Assembly: GCF_004210375.1 (NCBI RefSeq)
Contig: NC_134831.1
Span: forward strand, 1,550,001-1,614,000
Length of the DNA: 64,000 nucleotides
Source of the DNA: Tachypleus tridentatus
Lineage: Eukaryota > Arthropoda > Merostomata > Xiphosura > Limulidae
Direction: 5' to 3'
Part shown: piece by piece, positions 49,319 through 60,739 of the stretch
Numbering within the stretch: the first letter of the stretch is position 1
Layout: every line of letters starts with the position of its first letter
Notes under the pieces: generated by a model
Databases searched by the model: none
What the model was told of the DNA's origin: nothing
Seen by the model: the letters and a program-made list of their open reading frames with translations, nothing else
Made by a program: the position numbers and the translations under genes

Positions 49319-50359
49319 TCAAACCTTATTTTTCAAAGAATCTGTTAGTGACCTTTTATTTCAAGAATGCATACAGAAAAAAGCATTATGAGTAACTACA
49401 CGTGGTCAGCATCATTGCTAAAAACTTTAAATGCAATTCATAACGAGTATAAAACTGACCATTGCTAAATGCTGCAGTATTAAAGATTATTTACTTGTTA
49501 TCTTCTTAAATATATTGTATGCATTACTTTTCTAAGTTACATTCATAATTATTATATCAGACAAAAAGTACAAAATTATAGTATTTAAACTTATATACAC
49601 ACGTACACAAACACGCAGTTTCTTTACGCAATAAAAATGACATCTGGTGATTGAAACATGTCATTAAAATTGTTTAAAATCACCGTCAAAAAGAGTTTAA
49701 ACAGGATTTCCTTATTATGGCAAATAAACACCGTAAATTTAGAAAGTATATAACTGGATGTATATCTTCTATAAGAGAAAGTATTAGTGAATACACAACT
49801 TAAATGTAAACGTGCCTAAATACGTTCTGAATTTCCCGCACGCGGGGACAAACACACAAATACCTTTCAGCAACTTCAGTTGTCTGCCTCCCACTTCTCT
49901 TCGGCGGGACGTTTCGCTGCGTTTGTTTGGTAGATTAAATCAGAGTTACAAACAAAAGCTTGCGTTGCCCTCATGGGGGCGGTCACCATATTGCACAATA
50001 TTATGAGCAAATGCTTCGAATGACACTAGAGAACAAACTGGCCTTTGCGTAAGGGCAAATATTCCGAGGAAAATCCATTACTAGGATATGCATAACATAC
50101 ACGTGTTTATATAAATCTGCGACGTCATTAAAATACAACAGTTTATTTACTCTAAAACTAATTTGTAGTTAGTGTGTATATTAATACCGTTTTAAAAGAT
50201 TCGAAACCACACAGTTAACTGTTCAAGAAAAATGTGGTAGTTAACTAAGGAAAATAACCTTAAGAAATAATATGACCCAGTTCACTTGAACATTATTATA
50301 ACCCGAATGGGGCCTTATACAACAAGTTAGCTAAATGGCCAGATCTAATACTTCAAAGT
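49319..50359. other. intronic; GC-richer patch, no exon called
   Basis: Mostly AT-rich. 49805-50000 is richer in GC and CpG (CCCGCACGCGGGGAC, CGGCGGGACG), with a 64-codon plus frame but no splice support. It could be regulatory; nothing specific was recognised. Confidence 0.4.
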
Positions 50360-50545
50360 TCAAGTATAATTGTTCCTAATTTTGAGCTTCTGACCAGAGT
50401 GAGGACTACCACTCACCAGCACCCGCCGCTTACAAGACTACCCTTAACTGAATAGTGGCATTGGTTGTCACTTATATAAACACCCGCGGATGAAATATGG
50501 ATCGTGTTCTACTCTGTGTCGCGGGACAGAACCATGGACCTTCCG
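50360..50545 (-). repeat. old diverged relative of SINE A
   Basis: Minus-strand blocks GTTCCTAATTTTGAGC, CTCACCAGCACCCGCCGC, GAATAGTGGCATTGG and CGCGGGACAGAACCATGG appear in SINE A order. A two-copy duplication of ACTGAGAACAGGAGATCTTG follows at 50592-50640. Confidence 0.6.
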
Positions 50546-51429
50546 ATACACAACCCGACATACGGCGACGCCAGTCCCAAGCTTTCGGAGAAACTGAGAA
50601 CAGGAGATCTTGATTGACTGAGAACAGGAGATCTTGATGGTTATAATGAAGTTCCTCTTTCAAATCGAGCGCTTTTGTTACTTTCTCCATCGTAGCGTTC
50701 ACGAGGTCTGCGAGATTTTTTGGTGTAATATTCACAAGTTACTAATATAAATCCATTCCACATCATGTAGTGAATCTTGATTCATTAACGTGGCTTGTTT
50801 ACTTCAACAACAGTTACATTAGGCATCTTACCAACTCTTTAATGGTAACAATCTTACTAACAGCCTGCAACCATTAACTGGGAATTGAACCAAATCGTAA
50901 CTGCAGACGCTGGAACAGTGACTTCCAATATTTTTTTCTTTTGAAACAGGTTATTAAAAAACTATGAACGGGTCAAGTGAACACATCTATCTTAATTTTA
51001 AAAAATAAGAACCAATCGTCAATAAGTCCAAGTAAACATATAGATGTTACTAACACATAGGAAAATTCTTAGAAGTCATGGGTGTTTTAATGAATTCAAT
51101 AAAAACACAGTGATAAAGAACTATATGAAACAATAATGGAGGTACTGTTAGCCTAGATACCAGACGGCCATATTTTTTTTATTATTATTATAAGAAGCGA
51201 CATCTATAGATATTTCCGTCTCATTCTTTCGGGTTGTTCTGTCATGTATCGAATTACGTTTCACATTTGTAGATGTCGCAACAATCTCAGGTTCTAACCA
51301 AATGACAAAAACAAGAAACTGTTACACGAAACATATCTTTAATGCTGTCAAAATGGCGGAATTGTTAAAAGAAAGCTTTTTGTTTCTACATTTCTTGAGC
51401 CTTAAAAAATATAAAATCTGAAAACTTAC

Positions 51430-51486
51430 CGAAACTACTTGTGCAATAATATGTAAGAATTTCTTCTTCTGTACAAGGGCGACATT
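51430..51486 (-). CDS. Meteorin-family protein, penultimate exon
   Basis: A 57-nt exon between a near-perfect acceptor (CTTTTTTTCAG) and donor (GTAAGT) on the minus strand. Frame fixed by phase 1 on both sides: two bases, 18 codons reading CRPCTEEEILTYYCTSSF, then one base. The C-x2-C...C-T-S-x-F pattern is the hallmark of the netrin-like half of Meteorin proteins. Its junction to the exon at 34365-34693 completes a valine and continues in family order. The incoming exon must end in phase 1. I could not find it between here and 64 kb, so the gene is partial in this window. This exon is too short for ORF-length gene finding. Confidence 0.88.
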
Positions 51487-52619
51487 CTGAAAAAAAGAAA
51501 TACACCACTGTTCAGATATGTGTATATACGATTACAGATGCTGAGCTAGTACGTTACAGATTCAAAAAGTAGGAACCACAGAGTAAAAGGCGTAAGGCGT
51601 AACATTAAAGGTGTAACAACAACAACAAATTAGAAAATAATGGGTGTAAAGTGTTACACCAAATATAAAATAACCATAAATTACAAACACGGCAACAGCT
51701 TTTCAGCAGATAATATGCACACGTGGCAACTGTAAGTTAGATGTCGCTACAGTTCTAGTGTATGTAACAACAGATGTAAGCATTAACAACAAAGAACCAA
51801 CTGCTACAGAGATTAAGTGCATGTAACGCTACACACGTGATAGATATAAGATACGCATGGCAAACAGGTATAGTGTGTGTAACACAACATATATGACAAC
51901 TATAAACAACAAAGTACTGTAGCCATAACTTATAGGTGATGTAACAAGCGCAATAGTTACAAGTTAGACTCGGGAACAAATTTTGAGTTGTAAAATGTAT
52001 GTAGTTCCACTCTTTTACTTGTATTTCACACACTATTTTAATAATTGCTATGTCCTGTTAATAAACAGTGTTAGTATTGTCTTCTCTCACGATTATTTCT
52101 TGTATGTCTAGAGGTAACTTCTATAGAGGGCTAAGCCAAATGGACTTTTACTGCGTATAACGTTTAAATAGGAAATAGAGTGACTTGGTACCAAATTTCT
52201 TCTAACCTGATTGCCCCCTAGAACTAGGTCCATATGACCAAGAAAATAATTCTTCACTATCTTTATTTTACACCTTCGCCCCAAAATATTCTTAATCGAG
52301 TTTTATATTTTAAATACGTTTGAGAAACTATCACTCTGTTGACATTTAAAAAGTATAATATTTATAGTTTTACAATTTTATAGTAAGTTGGGGTTAAGTG
52401 TTTGGCCTCACAATGAAAACCATACATAATGTGAATATTCCACGATAAAAATACCCAGAACTTCAAGCATGCACGCTTTGGTTCATTCCTAAGTTTAACT
52501 AAGCAACAAGTGCTAGCAAAACATCCATACAGCCACATATTTAGAATGTTCTAACAAGAGCTGGTGTTTTAAGAGTTTAACAAATATTATTAGCTTTTAC
52601 ATTTTCTAACCACTTTGTA
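51487..52619. other. no further exon seen
   Basis: AT-rich. 51590-51970 has loosely recurring GTGTAACA/GTTACA segments that may be a very old tandem repeat. The 92-codon minus frame at 51755-52033 falls in it and has no family motif. Confidence 0.4.
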
Positions 52620-52868
52620 GGCCCGGCATGGCCAGCAGTCGTTTCGTAATCTGAGGGCCGCGGGTTCGAATCCCCGTCACACCAAACATGCTCGCCCCCT
52701 TTCAGCCATAGGGGCATTATAATGTTACGATCAATCAAACTATTCATTGGTAAAAGAGTAGCACAAGACTTGGCAGTGGGTGTGATGACTAGCCAGCTGC
52801 CTTACACTGCTAAATTAGGGACGGCCAGCGCAGATAGCCCTCATGCAGCTTTGCGCGAAATTTAAAAG
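52620..52868 (+). repeat. SINE A copy with a deleted head segment
   Basis: GGCCCGGCATGGCCAG is followed by a shortened stretch, then CGGGTTCGAATCCCCGTC, the body, and a tail CAGCTTTGCGCGAAATTT. Confidence 0.93.
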
Positions 52869-53060
52869 AAACAATTTTGTGGTTTTTGAGGGGATAACAA
52901 ACCACATATATGCCCTCCTACTTCTGAATGTAAATTCATGTCAGAAACTAATTTCTGTGTTATTTGAACAGAACAGTTCATTGTTGTACTTTTATTATTT
53001 ATTTTTAAATTAAAGTTAACAGTAGGTACAGAGACATCTGCACTTTATCCTGTCCCTTAC

Positions 53061-53200
53061 CCTCCTACAATTGTGCTCTGACCCCGACGTTAATTTCGAA
53101 AATGGTAGATACTCATTGGCCGAGTTCAGTTGACGATAAAGCACGAGTGCACGTGCCGTCTAGATATTTGATCTTATATAGCACATGCTCCAGACACGTG
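53061..53200 (-). promoter_or_regulatory. promoter-like patch with TATA box and splice donor
   Basis: On the minus strand TATATAAG (53173-53180) is a canonical TATA box. It is bracketed by two CACGTG E-boxes (53150-53155 and 53195-53200) in a locally GC-richer stretch. A start about 30 bases downstream would fall near 53145-53150. A good donor, AGG|GTAAGG, follows at 53060-53061, so a noncoding first exon of about 90 bases is possible. It lies 1.6 kb upstream of the Meteorin-family exon on the same strand, but an in-frame TAG prevents it from coding into that exon. Speculative. Confidence 0.3.
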
Positions 53201-54000
53201 ACGCGCCCACTTGGACGTTCAGGGTCCACATTCGTAAACAGACGTCCAATGTTGGATAAAGTTCAGAATTATAATGGCGTTTCGTGCAACTATACAATTT
53301 CCTGAACAATTAAATTTGAAAATTTAAACTAAATTTACCTATTTATACCTTCATAGCATTTACAGCTCAGATTAATCATCAGCTAATCCACGAACAGTTG
53401 ATCTCAGCATACAACTTGACAGAGATGGCGCTGCTGTAAAACAGTATTGTTAATGTACGAAGTTCACATTAAAAGAAATAAACGAACCAATTAATAAAAA
53501 ATATGAGCTAACAGGTTCTTGCGCTGTAGGTTTATACGATGCTGTAAATAATACCATGCTGTGGTATAATAAATGTTTATTTGAGACTATTCTCTGACGG
53601 TTACCAAAGTCTGTTCATATGAACATTTAGTATTCTGGTTTATTCAATTATGTAAAACCCACAATGGCAAATAATGACGTTTTAATTAATTCATAACGTG
53701 GTAGGTTAGTACTTAGTACAGCTGATAAACTTTTATTTAGTGGTCGGACAATCTGTCTTAATAACTGATCAACAGAGACTGTTGTACAACGTATCACCAA
53801 CACTATTATAATCCAACCATTTATTATTTACAAGCGAGGCGAGCATACAGAATGTCACAATCATTATAAATGAGTCAGTTTGGACAATGTTTAAATAAAC
53901 TGTTTATACCAGTAACTAATAAGCAGTATACTCGGTCTTAATTATAACGACGCAGTTACAATTTAACTGGAAAATGCAAATATGTTTATGTTTATATGTG
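53201..54000. other. no gene seen
   Basis: AT-rich unique DNA ending in a (TA)n run with flanking GTGTA/TACAC at about 53997-54030. Confidence 0.4.
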
Positions 54001-54030
54001 TATATATATATATATATATATACACACAAA

Positions 54031-54306
54031 TTGTTAGTTTGTTTTTTAATTTCGCGCAAAACTACACGAGGGCTGTTTGCGCTAGCCGTCCCTAATGTAG
54101 CAGTGTAAGACCAGAGGAAAGGCAGCTAGTCATCACCAGCCACTGCCAACTCTTGGGCTTCTCTTTTACCAACGAATAGTGGGATTGACCGAAACGTATA
54201 ACGCCCCCACGACTGAAATGGTGAGCATGTTTGGTATGACGGGGATTCGAACCCGCGACCCTCGTATTACGAGTCGAATGCATTAACCACCTGGCCATGC
54301 CGAGCT
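54031..54306 (-). repeat. SINE A copy, full length
   Basis: Minus-strand copy, tail to head (CACCTGGCCATGCCGAGC). It inserted next to the (TA)n run, so its target duplication is ambiguous. Confidence 0.93.
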
Positions 54307-54473
54307 GTATACATGAAAATACGCCGAAAGTAACTCGTAAAACTAGTGCACAGCAGCGACTTAGGTAGATTTTGTGGACTTGGATATTTTTTTCTGTTTC
54401 CCAACGTGATATTATTAATAATTAATGTGTGATAATTTGTCTTTTAAATAGAACCAAGAGCGGACCAATGGTG

Positions 54474-54727
54474 AGCTGAGGTTCCGTGGTTCGCGTCTTT
54501 ATGCCACAAAAAAACAACAAACACAACTTGAGGTTCCGTGGTTCGCGTCCCAACACCACAAGAAACTCGTGCTTTGAAATTTTAAAGCTGTGGATGTAAT
54601 ATAAGAGTAATAGCTCACTATCAGGTCTTACAAGAGTTGGCAGGGGACGGTATTGATTGGGTCGATCACTTGAAAATTAGGGAGGCTAGTGGAGACAGCC
54701 CTGATGTAGTTTTGCGTGAAATCTAAC
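54474..54727 (+). repeat. old SINE A-like copy with duplicated B-box region
   Basis: GAGGTTCCGTGGTTCGCGTC occurs at about 54479 and again at 54530, then AAGAGTTGGCAGGGGACGG and AATTAGGGAGGCTAGTGG, with tail TGTAGTTTTGCGTGAAATC. It is a diverged SINE A relative with a small internal tandem duplication. Confidence 0.6.
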
Positions 54728-55185
54728 AAAAGAAATATTCGACGTTTTATATGTATATGTTCTCAGTGAGAGGGGAGGCATGAAAAGGGTGCTTGTTTTG
54801 TATTTTTGTGAAAACGGTGAAACTTTTCAACTGGCACATCAAGCGGTATGAAATACAAAGTTACTTTACAGGTGAAGCAGGCGATTATTTTAAAAATATA
54901 CTGAGAATTACATACGGGTTCCTGAAGCTATCACAGGAAAATCAACAAAATAAAAACGGTCTTTGGGATTACGTGGCTAGAAATTTGGGATTACGTGAAT
55001 TTCACCAGACTAAACTGGCTTGAAGATTTCACGACATTGCTATGTTACAAAGCTTTTTAGAGATTAAGTTAACTAAAGTTATTTTCGAAATCACTAAACT
55101 AACCCAGGAATGTTCCTTAATATAATTTATTTTTTTAGAAATATTCTCTCTTTCTATTCAACAGTAGCGTCTTGTCACTGTTGTG
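54728..55185. other. no gene seen
   Basis: A 76-codon plus frame (54793-55023) lacks splice sites or a family motif, and nothing else was recognised. Confidence 0.4.
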
Positions 55186-55318
55186 GTTATTTAATATTAA
55201 CAAAACTACACAAAGGGCTATCGAGTCTCTGTCCACAACGGATATCGAAACCCAGTGTATATTGGTGTGTGTGTATATATATACATCCGTAAATATTCCA
55301 CTGTGCCACTGGACGGCT
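55186..55318 (-). repeat. SINE C copy with internal TG/TA expansion
   Basis: AAACTACACAAAGGGCTATC, CACAACGGATATCGAAACCC, then a GTGTGTGTATATATATAC expansion, then TCCACTGTGCCACTGG. Confidence 0.8.
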
Positions 55319-55319
55319 C

Positions 55320-55466
55320 TGTTTGGTTAGTTGATTGATTGGTTGAAGTTAAGTACAAAGCTACATAAAGGGTTATCTGTGCTCTCTAACCACTAGAGGT
55401 ATCGAAAGTCGGTTTATCTCAGTATAAGTCCGCAGACATATCGTTGTGATGCCATTGGGGGAAAAC
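55320..55466 (-). repeat. SINE C copy, adjacent to another
   Basis: GTTGAAGTTAAGTACAAAGC, AACCACTAGAGGTATCGAAA, AGTCCGCAGACATATCG and ATTGGGGGAAA on the reverse strand. It lies end to end with the previous SINE C in the same orientation. Confidence 0.82.
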
Positions 55467-55811
55467 ATCTTATCATGAGAAGGTGTGTGAATTTGTCGAC
55501 AATTGTGAGTTTTACCTAAAATACGCCTCTCAATATATCTCAGTACCACAAACTCGAGATATTTCTGTAAGCCTAACAGCATGACAAGAAGCCGAATGGG
55601 TTTAAATAACTTCTAAAATTAAAAGAAAAAAATTAGAACTATATATTCACTCATGACAGTAGAAAAACACATAACTTCGAAAAAGTGTTGTGCAAACATA
55701 AATACGAAGCCATACAATTCGCGGGATTTCGACAGATGGACCACTTTTCGTCACGAACTAACCAACCCACTTTGCCAACGATAAAAACATCGTTACTTTG
55801 CCTTTCACAAT

Positions 55812-56239
55812 TCGGCCCAGCATGGCCAGGTGGGTTAAGGCGTTCGACTCGTAATTTGAGGGTCGCGGGTTCGAATCCCGATCGCACCAAACATGCTCGC
55901 CCTTTCAGCCGTGGGGGCGTTATAATGTACGGTCAATCCTACTATTCGTGGGTAACAGAGTAGTCCAAGAGTTGGCAGTGGATGGTGAAGACTAGCTGCT
56001 TTCCCTCTAGTCTTACACTGCTAAATTGGGGACGGCTAGTGCAGATAGCCATTGAGTAGCTTTGCGCGTGTGTTTATACACTCAAGCATGTGTGTTTTCT
56101 TATAGCAAAGCCACCTTGGGCTATCTACTGAGCCCACCGAGGGGAATCGAACACCTTATTTTAGCGTTGTAAGTCCGGAGACATACCGCTGTACTAGCGG
56201 GGTGCAGCTTTGCGCGAAATCCAAAACAAATAAACCTTT
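55812..56239 (+). repeat. SINE A copy, split by SINE B
   Basis: GGCCCAGCATGGCCAGGTGG head and complete body to TAGCTTTGCGCG. The tail resumes at 56216 and ends CCAAAACAAATAAAC. The interruption is the SINE B at 56069-56215. Confidence 0.93.
56069..56215 (-). repeat. SINE B inserted in the SINE A tail
   Basis: Complete minus-strand SINE B from a TG-rich tail to CATACCGCTGTACTAGCGGG. The 11-bp duplication AGCTTTGCGCG lies at 56058-56068 and 56216-56226. SINE B landed in the very tail motif its family shares with SINE A. Confidence 0.95.
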
Positions 56240-57671
56240 AACAATTCATAGTGTATCATAAACGAACTTAGCGACATGCGATCCACAAAATAAAAAAGAT
56301 AAACTGGACTTTGAGACATATGATTCACGAAACAAAAACGTTTAACTAGGTCCCTACTGCTTCTTTTTAAAGTACAGCATAAAGAATGATTAGTTTATTA
56401 AACTAAAAACCACGAATACGAAAATTCAGACGCTAACCACGATGCGGTAATGGATATTTAATATAGATACTTTCAAACGTGACTGTGGGTCACAATTAGT
56501 ACAAGTAACGTTACAGGCTTTAAATTGTAGTGCCGCATCATCGTGTGGCGCATGATTTGAAGCTCCACCTTTGTCTGGCGGAAAAAATTGGCTGTTAAAA
56601 GCACGTGATATCTCTCTCACGTGCCATACCATGTCTAAGAATAAACAGTATTCTTCTGAAACGGTCGTGATAGAGCGGTCAACGCCCAATCTTCAGAATA
56701 AAAACTTTCTGGGTTTGGGTGTCCAGCAAAATGACACGTCATTAAAATTTTAAATAAAGGTCTCGACAAAAATATTTTATAATTTAATGTCTATCCACAG
56801 ACACACATACAAAATATGCTTCATGTATTGTGCCTGGGATAAGGGGGACTAAAGAATGTGAAAAATTATAATTTAGGGAGTAGAAATTTAAATGAATAAA
56901 CTTATGTTCCCTTATGTTTTAAAACCTTTTCGAAATTGCGTCTAAAAAACAACTCGTAAACCCAAAAGTATTCGTTAATTGTATTGGCAAAAATAACTTC
57001 AATTAATAAACTTACAAGTTTGTTTTTCAAGTATCAACATATTATTTTGTGCCATATCTCATATACTATATTAAAGCTTTTCAGTTTATGTTTGTAAGTG
57101 GCGTGTTTGTAAATATAAAGTTACTGTATTTCACTTTGTTTTTTAAGGATTTTTCCCGCCTTAGTCTGTTGTTCATAAGTCTTGCGTTGTGTATTACGTT
57201 TGAGACTTCATTGCTTTCAATGTTGGATATTTTTTATTTACGGTTTGTGTGTGTGTGTGTAGCACCATAATTTACTTGTAACGAGAACATATAATACTGA
57301 TCTCACATGCATCATAGAACATTAACATAGTAAAATCATATTACTGTCTAGAAACGCATTTATACACACGTTAGGAAAACAAAACACTCCGAAAAAGGAG
57401 TAGGTAGCGTGGCTTTCATACGATTTAGTAAGACCTCGTGAGATTTCTTCACAGAACACACTCCCAGCGCCCGATAGATTGGCTTTATTACAATACACTC
57501 AGGAGACAGAAAGATGGGAAGTTTTACTGTGAGTTTTGAAACATAGAACAACATTAATATTTACAGCAAATTTTACATAATTCAAATTTCGACTTTACCC
57601 ATAATTCCTAACAAAATATAAGAAAACTAGGTGTGTCTACCAGAGTAGGGAGGAAATAGGACTAACCTAAA
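56240..57671. other. no gene called
   Basis: Contains an 87-codon minus frame (56426-56689) with a Cys cluster (CNVTCTNC), but no acceptor, donor or family match supports it. A (GT)n run lies at 57245-57260. The rest is AT-rich. Confidence 0.4.
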
Positions 57672-57921
57672 CCTAGCATGGCCTGGCGGTGAAGGCGCTA
57701 GACTCGCAATCTGATGGTTGCGGGTTCGAATCCCAGTCCCATTAAGCATGCTTGCTCTTTCGGCTGTGGAATCATTGTAATGTTACAGCCAATTGCACAA
57801 TTCGTTGGTAAAAGAGTAGCCCAAGAATTGCCTTCTCTCCAGTCTTTCAATGATAAATTACGAATTACTAGAGCAGACAGCCCTCTTGTAGCTCTGCGTG
57901 AAATTCAAAATAAACCAACGG
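57672..57921 (+). repeat. diverged SINE A copy
   Basis: CCTAGCATGGCCTGGCGG head, CGGGTTCGAATCCCAGTC B box, GGTAAAAGAGTAGCCCAAG, and tail CTCTTGTAGCTCTGCGTG. Part of the body is missing. Confidence 0.88.
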
Positions 57922-59446
57922 CCCAACTTAGTGTTGTAATGACATTTGAACAGGTCATATATAAATTAAGTGTTACCCACATCTGACACGAGGAGAAGCA
58001 GTGATCCAGGGAAACACGAGATAGTACTTCTCATACCAACGTATTCAGTTACATTTTCAAGAAAACCACGTTTTTCTTATTTATATAATTCTGGAGTCGT
58101 CACTTTTTTTTTAAACCATTTTCATCAGCGTACAAAACGTAGTTTTCCTGTCCCATAAGGCGGTCAAGGTTTTATTTTCTTTTTCAGAGACACTACGGAA
58201 CACTACGCATCATAAATAGGTACCATATACATAGAAAATAGTTAAGTCCACAAAATTTCATGAAACTTCTACTGTTCAGTACTTGACAACTTATTCAGTG
58301 ATAGCAAATGATGTCTTTCCGACATTTTGTTGGCAAGTGTACAGAGTGCGTTTAGAATGATCATCGAGATGGCGGAAATTGAAAAAAGACTTCGAATGTG
58401 TTGCATAGAAAACGTTGTGAAATTTAACTGTGCTTAGGAACTACAACTAAAAATCAAAATGGGAAATTAGCCCATAACATCATCCAGTGTGGATCACAAA
58501 TAATAGGAAGACAGTAAGAACACACTGGCTTCAGCACCCTAACGACAATAATCAACGGCCATGACCCTGTTGCTAAACCTAGATACTATCCCCAAGGTTA
58601 CATGCAGTATAAACAATCTCCTCAGCTTCGCTATATTCACGCTTTGCATAACATAAAAGGTTTTTGTTTCGCAGGCTAAGCACATGACCATTTCTGACCA
58701 CTACAGACGTGCTCAGCGCGTCTATTTCTTTATCTTGAACGTCATCAGTTAAACGATGTTGTTCTCTAACAGGTGTGGTTAAGAGGCTCTGAAGAAAAAT
58801 AAAACAATTGAAACTGTACTGTGGGAAAGAACAACCTTACGCTGTATTTCATCTGTAAGTTGTTATGAAACCAATTTGTTTTTGGTTTTTTCCTCACTGT
58901 TAATATTGCCTGACTTCGTCATAAAGAGACATGGTTGACTTCCTTTAATAAAAATAGGGAAAAGATAGATACCCATTATAAGCACCATTTGACAAACACC
59001 TCATCACAAAAGTTATAAGAAATGACTTTTTAACAACTGTAATAATAATTAATGTGCATTATAACCTCATTAACACACAGTACGGAGTTTTCTCGTTTTG
59101 AAATGAGTTTCTAAAAAAGAAAATAAAGATATCTACAGATATAATGTGATATCAGGATAACACTGCAAACTACAGAATAAACGGTATGAAACTTTGTAGG
59201 CGTGAGAAGATTTTTATAGAGCAAAACACATATTTCAATACAGTTTTAACGTTGCCACCAAAATGACACTCTCTAATTCCGTCATACAACTAAGATATTT
59301 TATATATAATGAGGCTAGGAGTAATTAATGTAGGAAAGTGTTGAGTGTTTCTCTTTCTAAGCCTCAAAAACCTAATTCTCTTTCTCTCACACATTGGTAA
59401 ATACGTCATTAACTCGTGTTTCAGTCGTTCTTTCTCTAGAGAATTT
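57922..59446. other. no gene called; one exon-like segment
   Basis: AT-rich. The only exon-like piece is on the minus strand at 58579-58788: a strong acceptor (TTTTATTTTTCTTCAG) followed by 69 open codons and TAG. No family was recognised and no donor or partner exon was found, so I do not call a gene. Confidence 0.35.
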
Positions 59447-59608
59447 GTTTGTTTGTGTAGAATTTCGTGTAAATGTCCACGAGAGTCTTCTCTAATTCAG
59501 CAGTGTAAGATTAGAGGACAGCTAGTCATCACCACCCACCATCAACTCTTGGGCCACTATTTTACCAACGAATAGTGGGATTGACCGTATTAATAACGTC
59601 CCCACCCA
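59447..59608 (-). repeat. 5'-truncated SINE A
   Basis: GTTTGTTTGTG tail, AGCAGTGTAAGATTAGAGG, AACTCTTGGGCCACTATTTT and CGAATAGTGGGATTGACCG. It stops before the head. Confidence 0.88.
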
Positions 59609-59884
59609 TAGTTAATGTAGACTCTGGCAAAAGTGCATTTGGAAACTACATGTTTGATAATTCTACTCCAAATTGAAATACAACACATGGTTCCTTCGTT
59701 TCCAACTGAAATGTTTCCTTCGAGTTTCCAGGAAAATAATCGAAAAAATTCAAGTAAGCGGTAAAACATGCACTCATAACGTTAAAATCTGGGGTCTAGC
59801 TCTCTGTGTTAAACATTGTATATAGTTCACTATACGGACTTGTATAGAACACAAGAAGAACAAAAGGTGCTTCTGAAATCAGTG

Positions 59885-59990
59885 ATTCAGCAGAAAGTCT
59901 AAGGGCTTACTAAGTTAAAAATCGAAGTTCGATACATTCGATAAGCAGAGTGCAGATATATATATACTCATTTTGTAGCCGTCCGTTTTA
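59885..59990 (+). repeat. decayed SINE B/C-type copy
   Basis: AGTCTAAGGGCTTACTAAG, AAGTTCGATACATTCG and AAGCAGAGTGCAGATA follow the order of the SINE B/C head and tail. Weak. Confidence 0.5.
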
Positions 59991-60479
59991 ACAGCAAGCA
60001 GTAAAAATAAACAATAATTTTATTTCACCATACGGTAAAAAAAAAAGTAACACTGTATATAAAATGGTTGATACTGAGGACAATGTATGCGTGATCCCCT
60101 TACAGAATTTAGGGTCTAAAGTTGAAAAATAGGGCAAGCGAAACCACGTGAACCCTGTCGACAAGTACGCCTTACATAAGAGCATGGAGTAGCTTCGAGA
60201 TTCGTATACTGCGCACATTAGTACCACACGCAGCGCACACTACAACAACTATTTCAAATTTCCATGAACTTCCAGAAGTTTTTCCTCGACTTTCCAGGCA
60301 GCGTGGGAACCCTGAAAACAAACTCTTGGTATCATATATATAAAAGAGTTTATGAGCATATACATAAAACAGTCCGTATAATACGCGAATATATAAGATA
60401 AATCCAAACATGTAGGTGCATACACTATTGGAATTTCTAAAATAACTCTAACAATTCAATTCCACAGTCTAAATTTGTA

Positions 60480-60700
60480 GAAATAAACTCAATTTCTAAA
60501 CACTAAACAATACCTAATTTCTAAATTGTATAAAATATACGAATTCGTTAAAAATCTAGGTAACAATTGCTGCACAGTACATAACAATATCTGAATTCGT
60601 ACGGGTACGTTCAACAATTGATACACGGTACAAAATATACAAATTCGTAAAAATATATCTAAAAACAATTGATACATGGTGTACAGTTCCTGAGTTTTTA
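60480..60700. repeat. degenerate tandem repeat of about 52 bp
   Basis: GAATTCGT-centred blocks followed by CAACAATTGATACACGGTAC recur at about 60540, 60593 and 60645 with heavy divergence. Minus-strand frames of 87-89 codons fall across it and look incidental. Confidence 0.55.
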
Positions 60701-60739
60701 AAATTAAAACATAACATTTCCTGGATATTAAACAAGAGT

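Larger units (their letters stand above)
34694..51429 (-). other. 16.7-kb intron of the Meteorin-family gene
   Basis: The donor CG|GTAAGT at the 51.43-kb exon and the acceptor CACAG at 34694-34695 (minus strand) define this intron; both are phase 1. It houses at least five SINE A copies, SINE B copies, three large minisatellites, the hammerhead-like hairpin and the 2.5-kb DNA transposon. An additional exon inside cannot be excluded, but the protein reads through in family order without one. Confidence 0.8.

Noticed and set aside
56426-56689. Cys-containing minus-strand frame as the missing Meteorin N-terminal exon
   Set aside because: It lacks the expected C-x-W and W-x-YP landmarks and has no suitable phase-1 donor.
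13505-57921. Functional tRNA genes at the SINE heads
   Set aside because: Each tRNA-like head is followed by the same SINE body and tail, and many are flanked by target-site duplications. The SINE A anticodon position reads CGT (Thr-like), but the stems are poorly paired.
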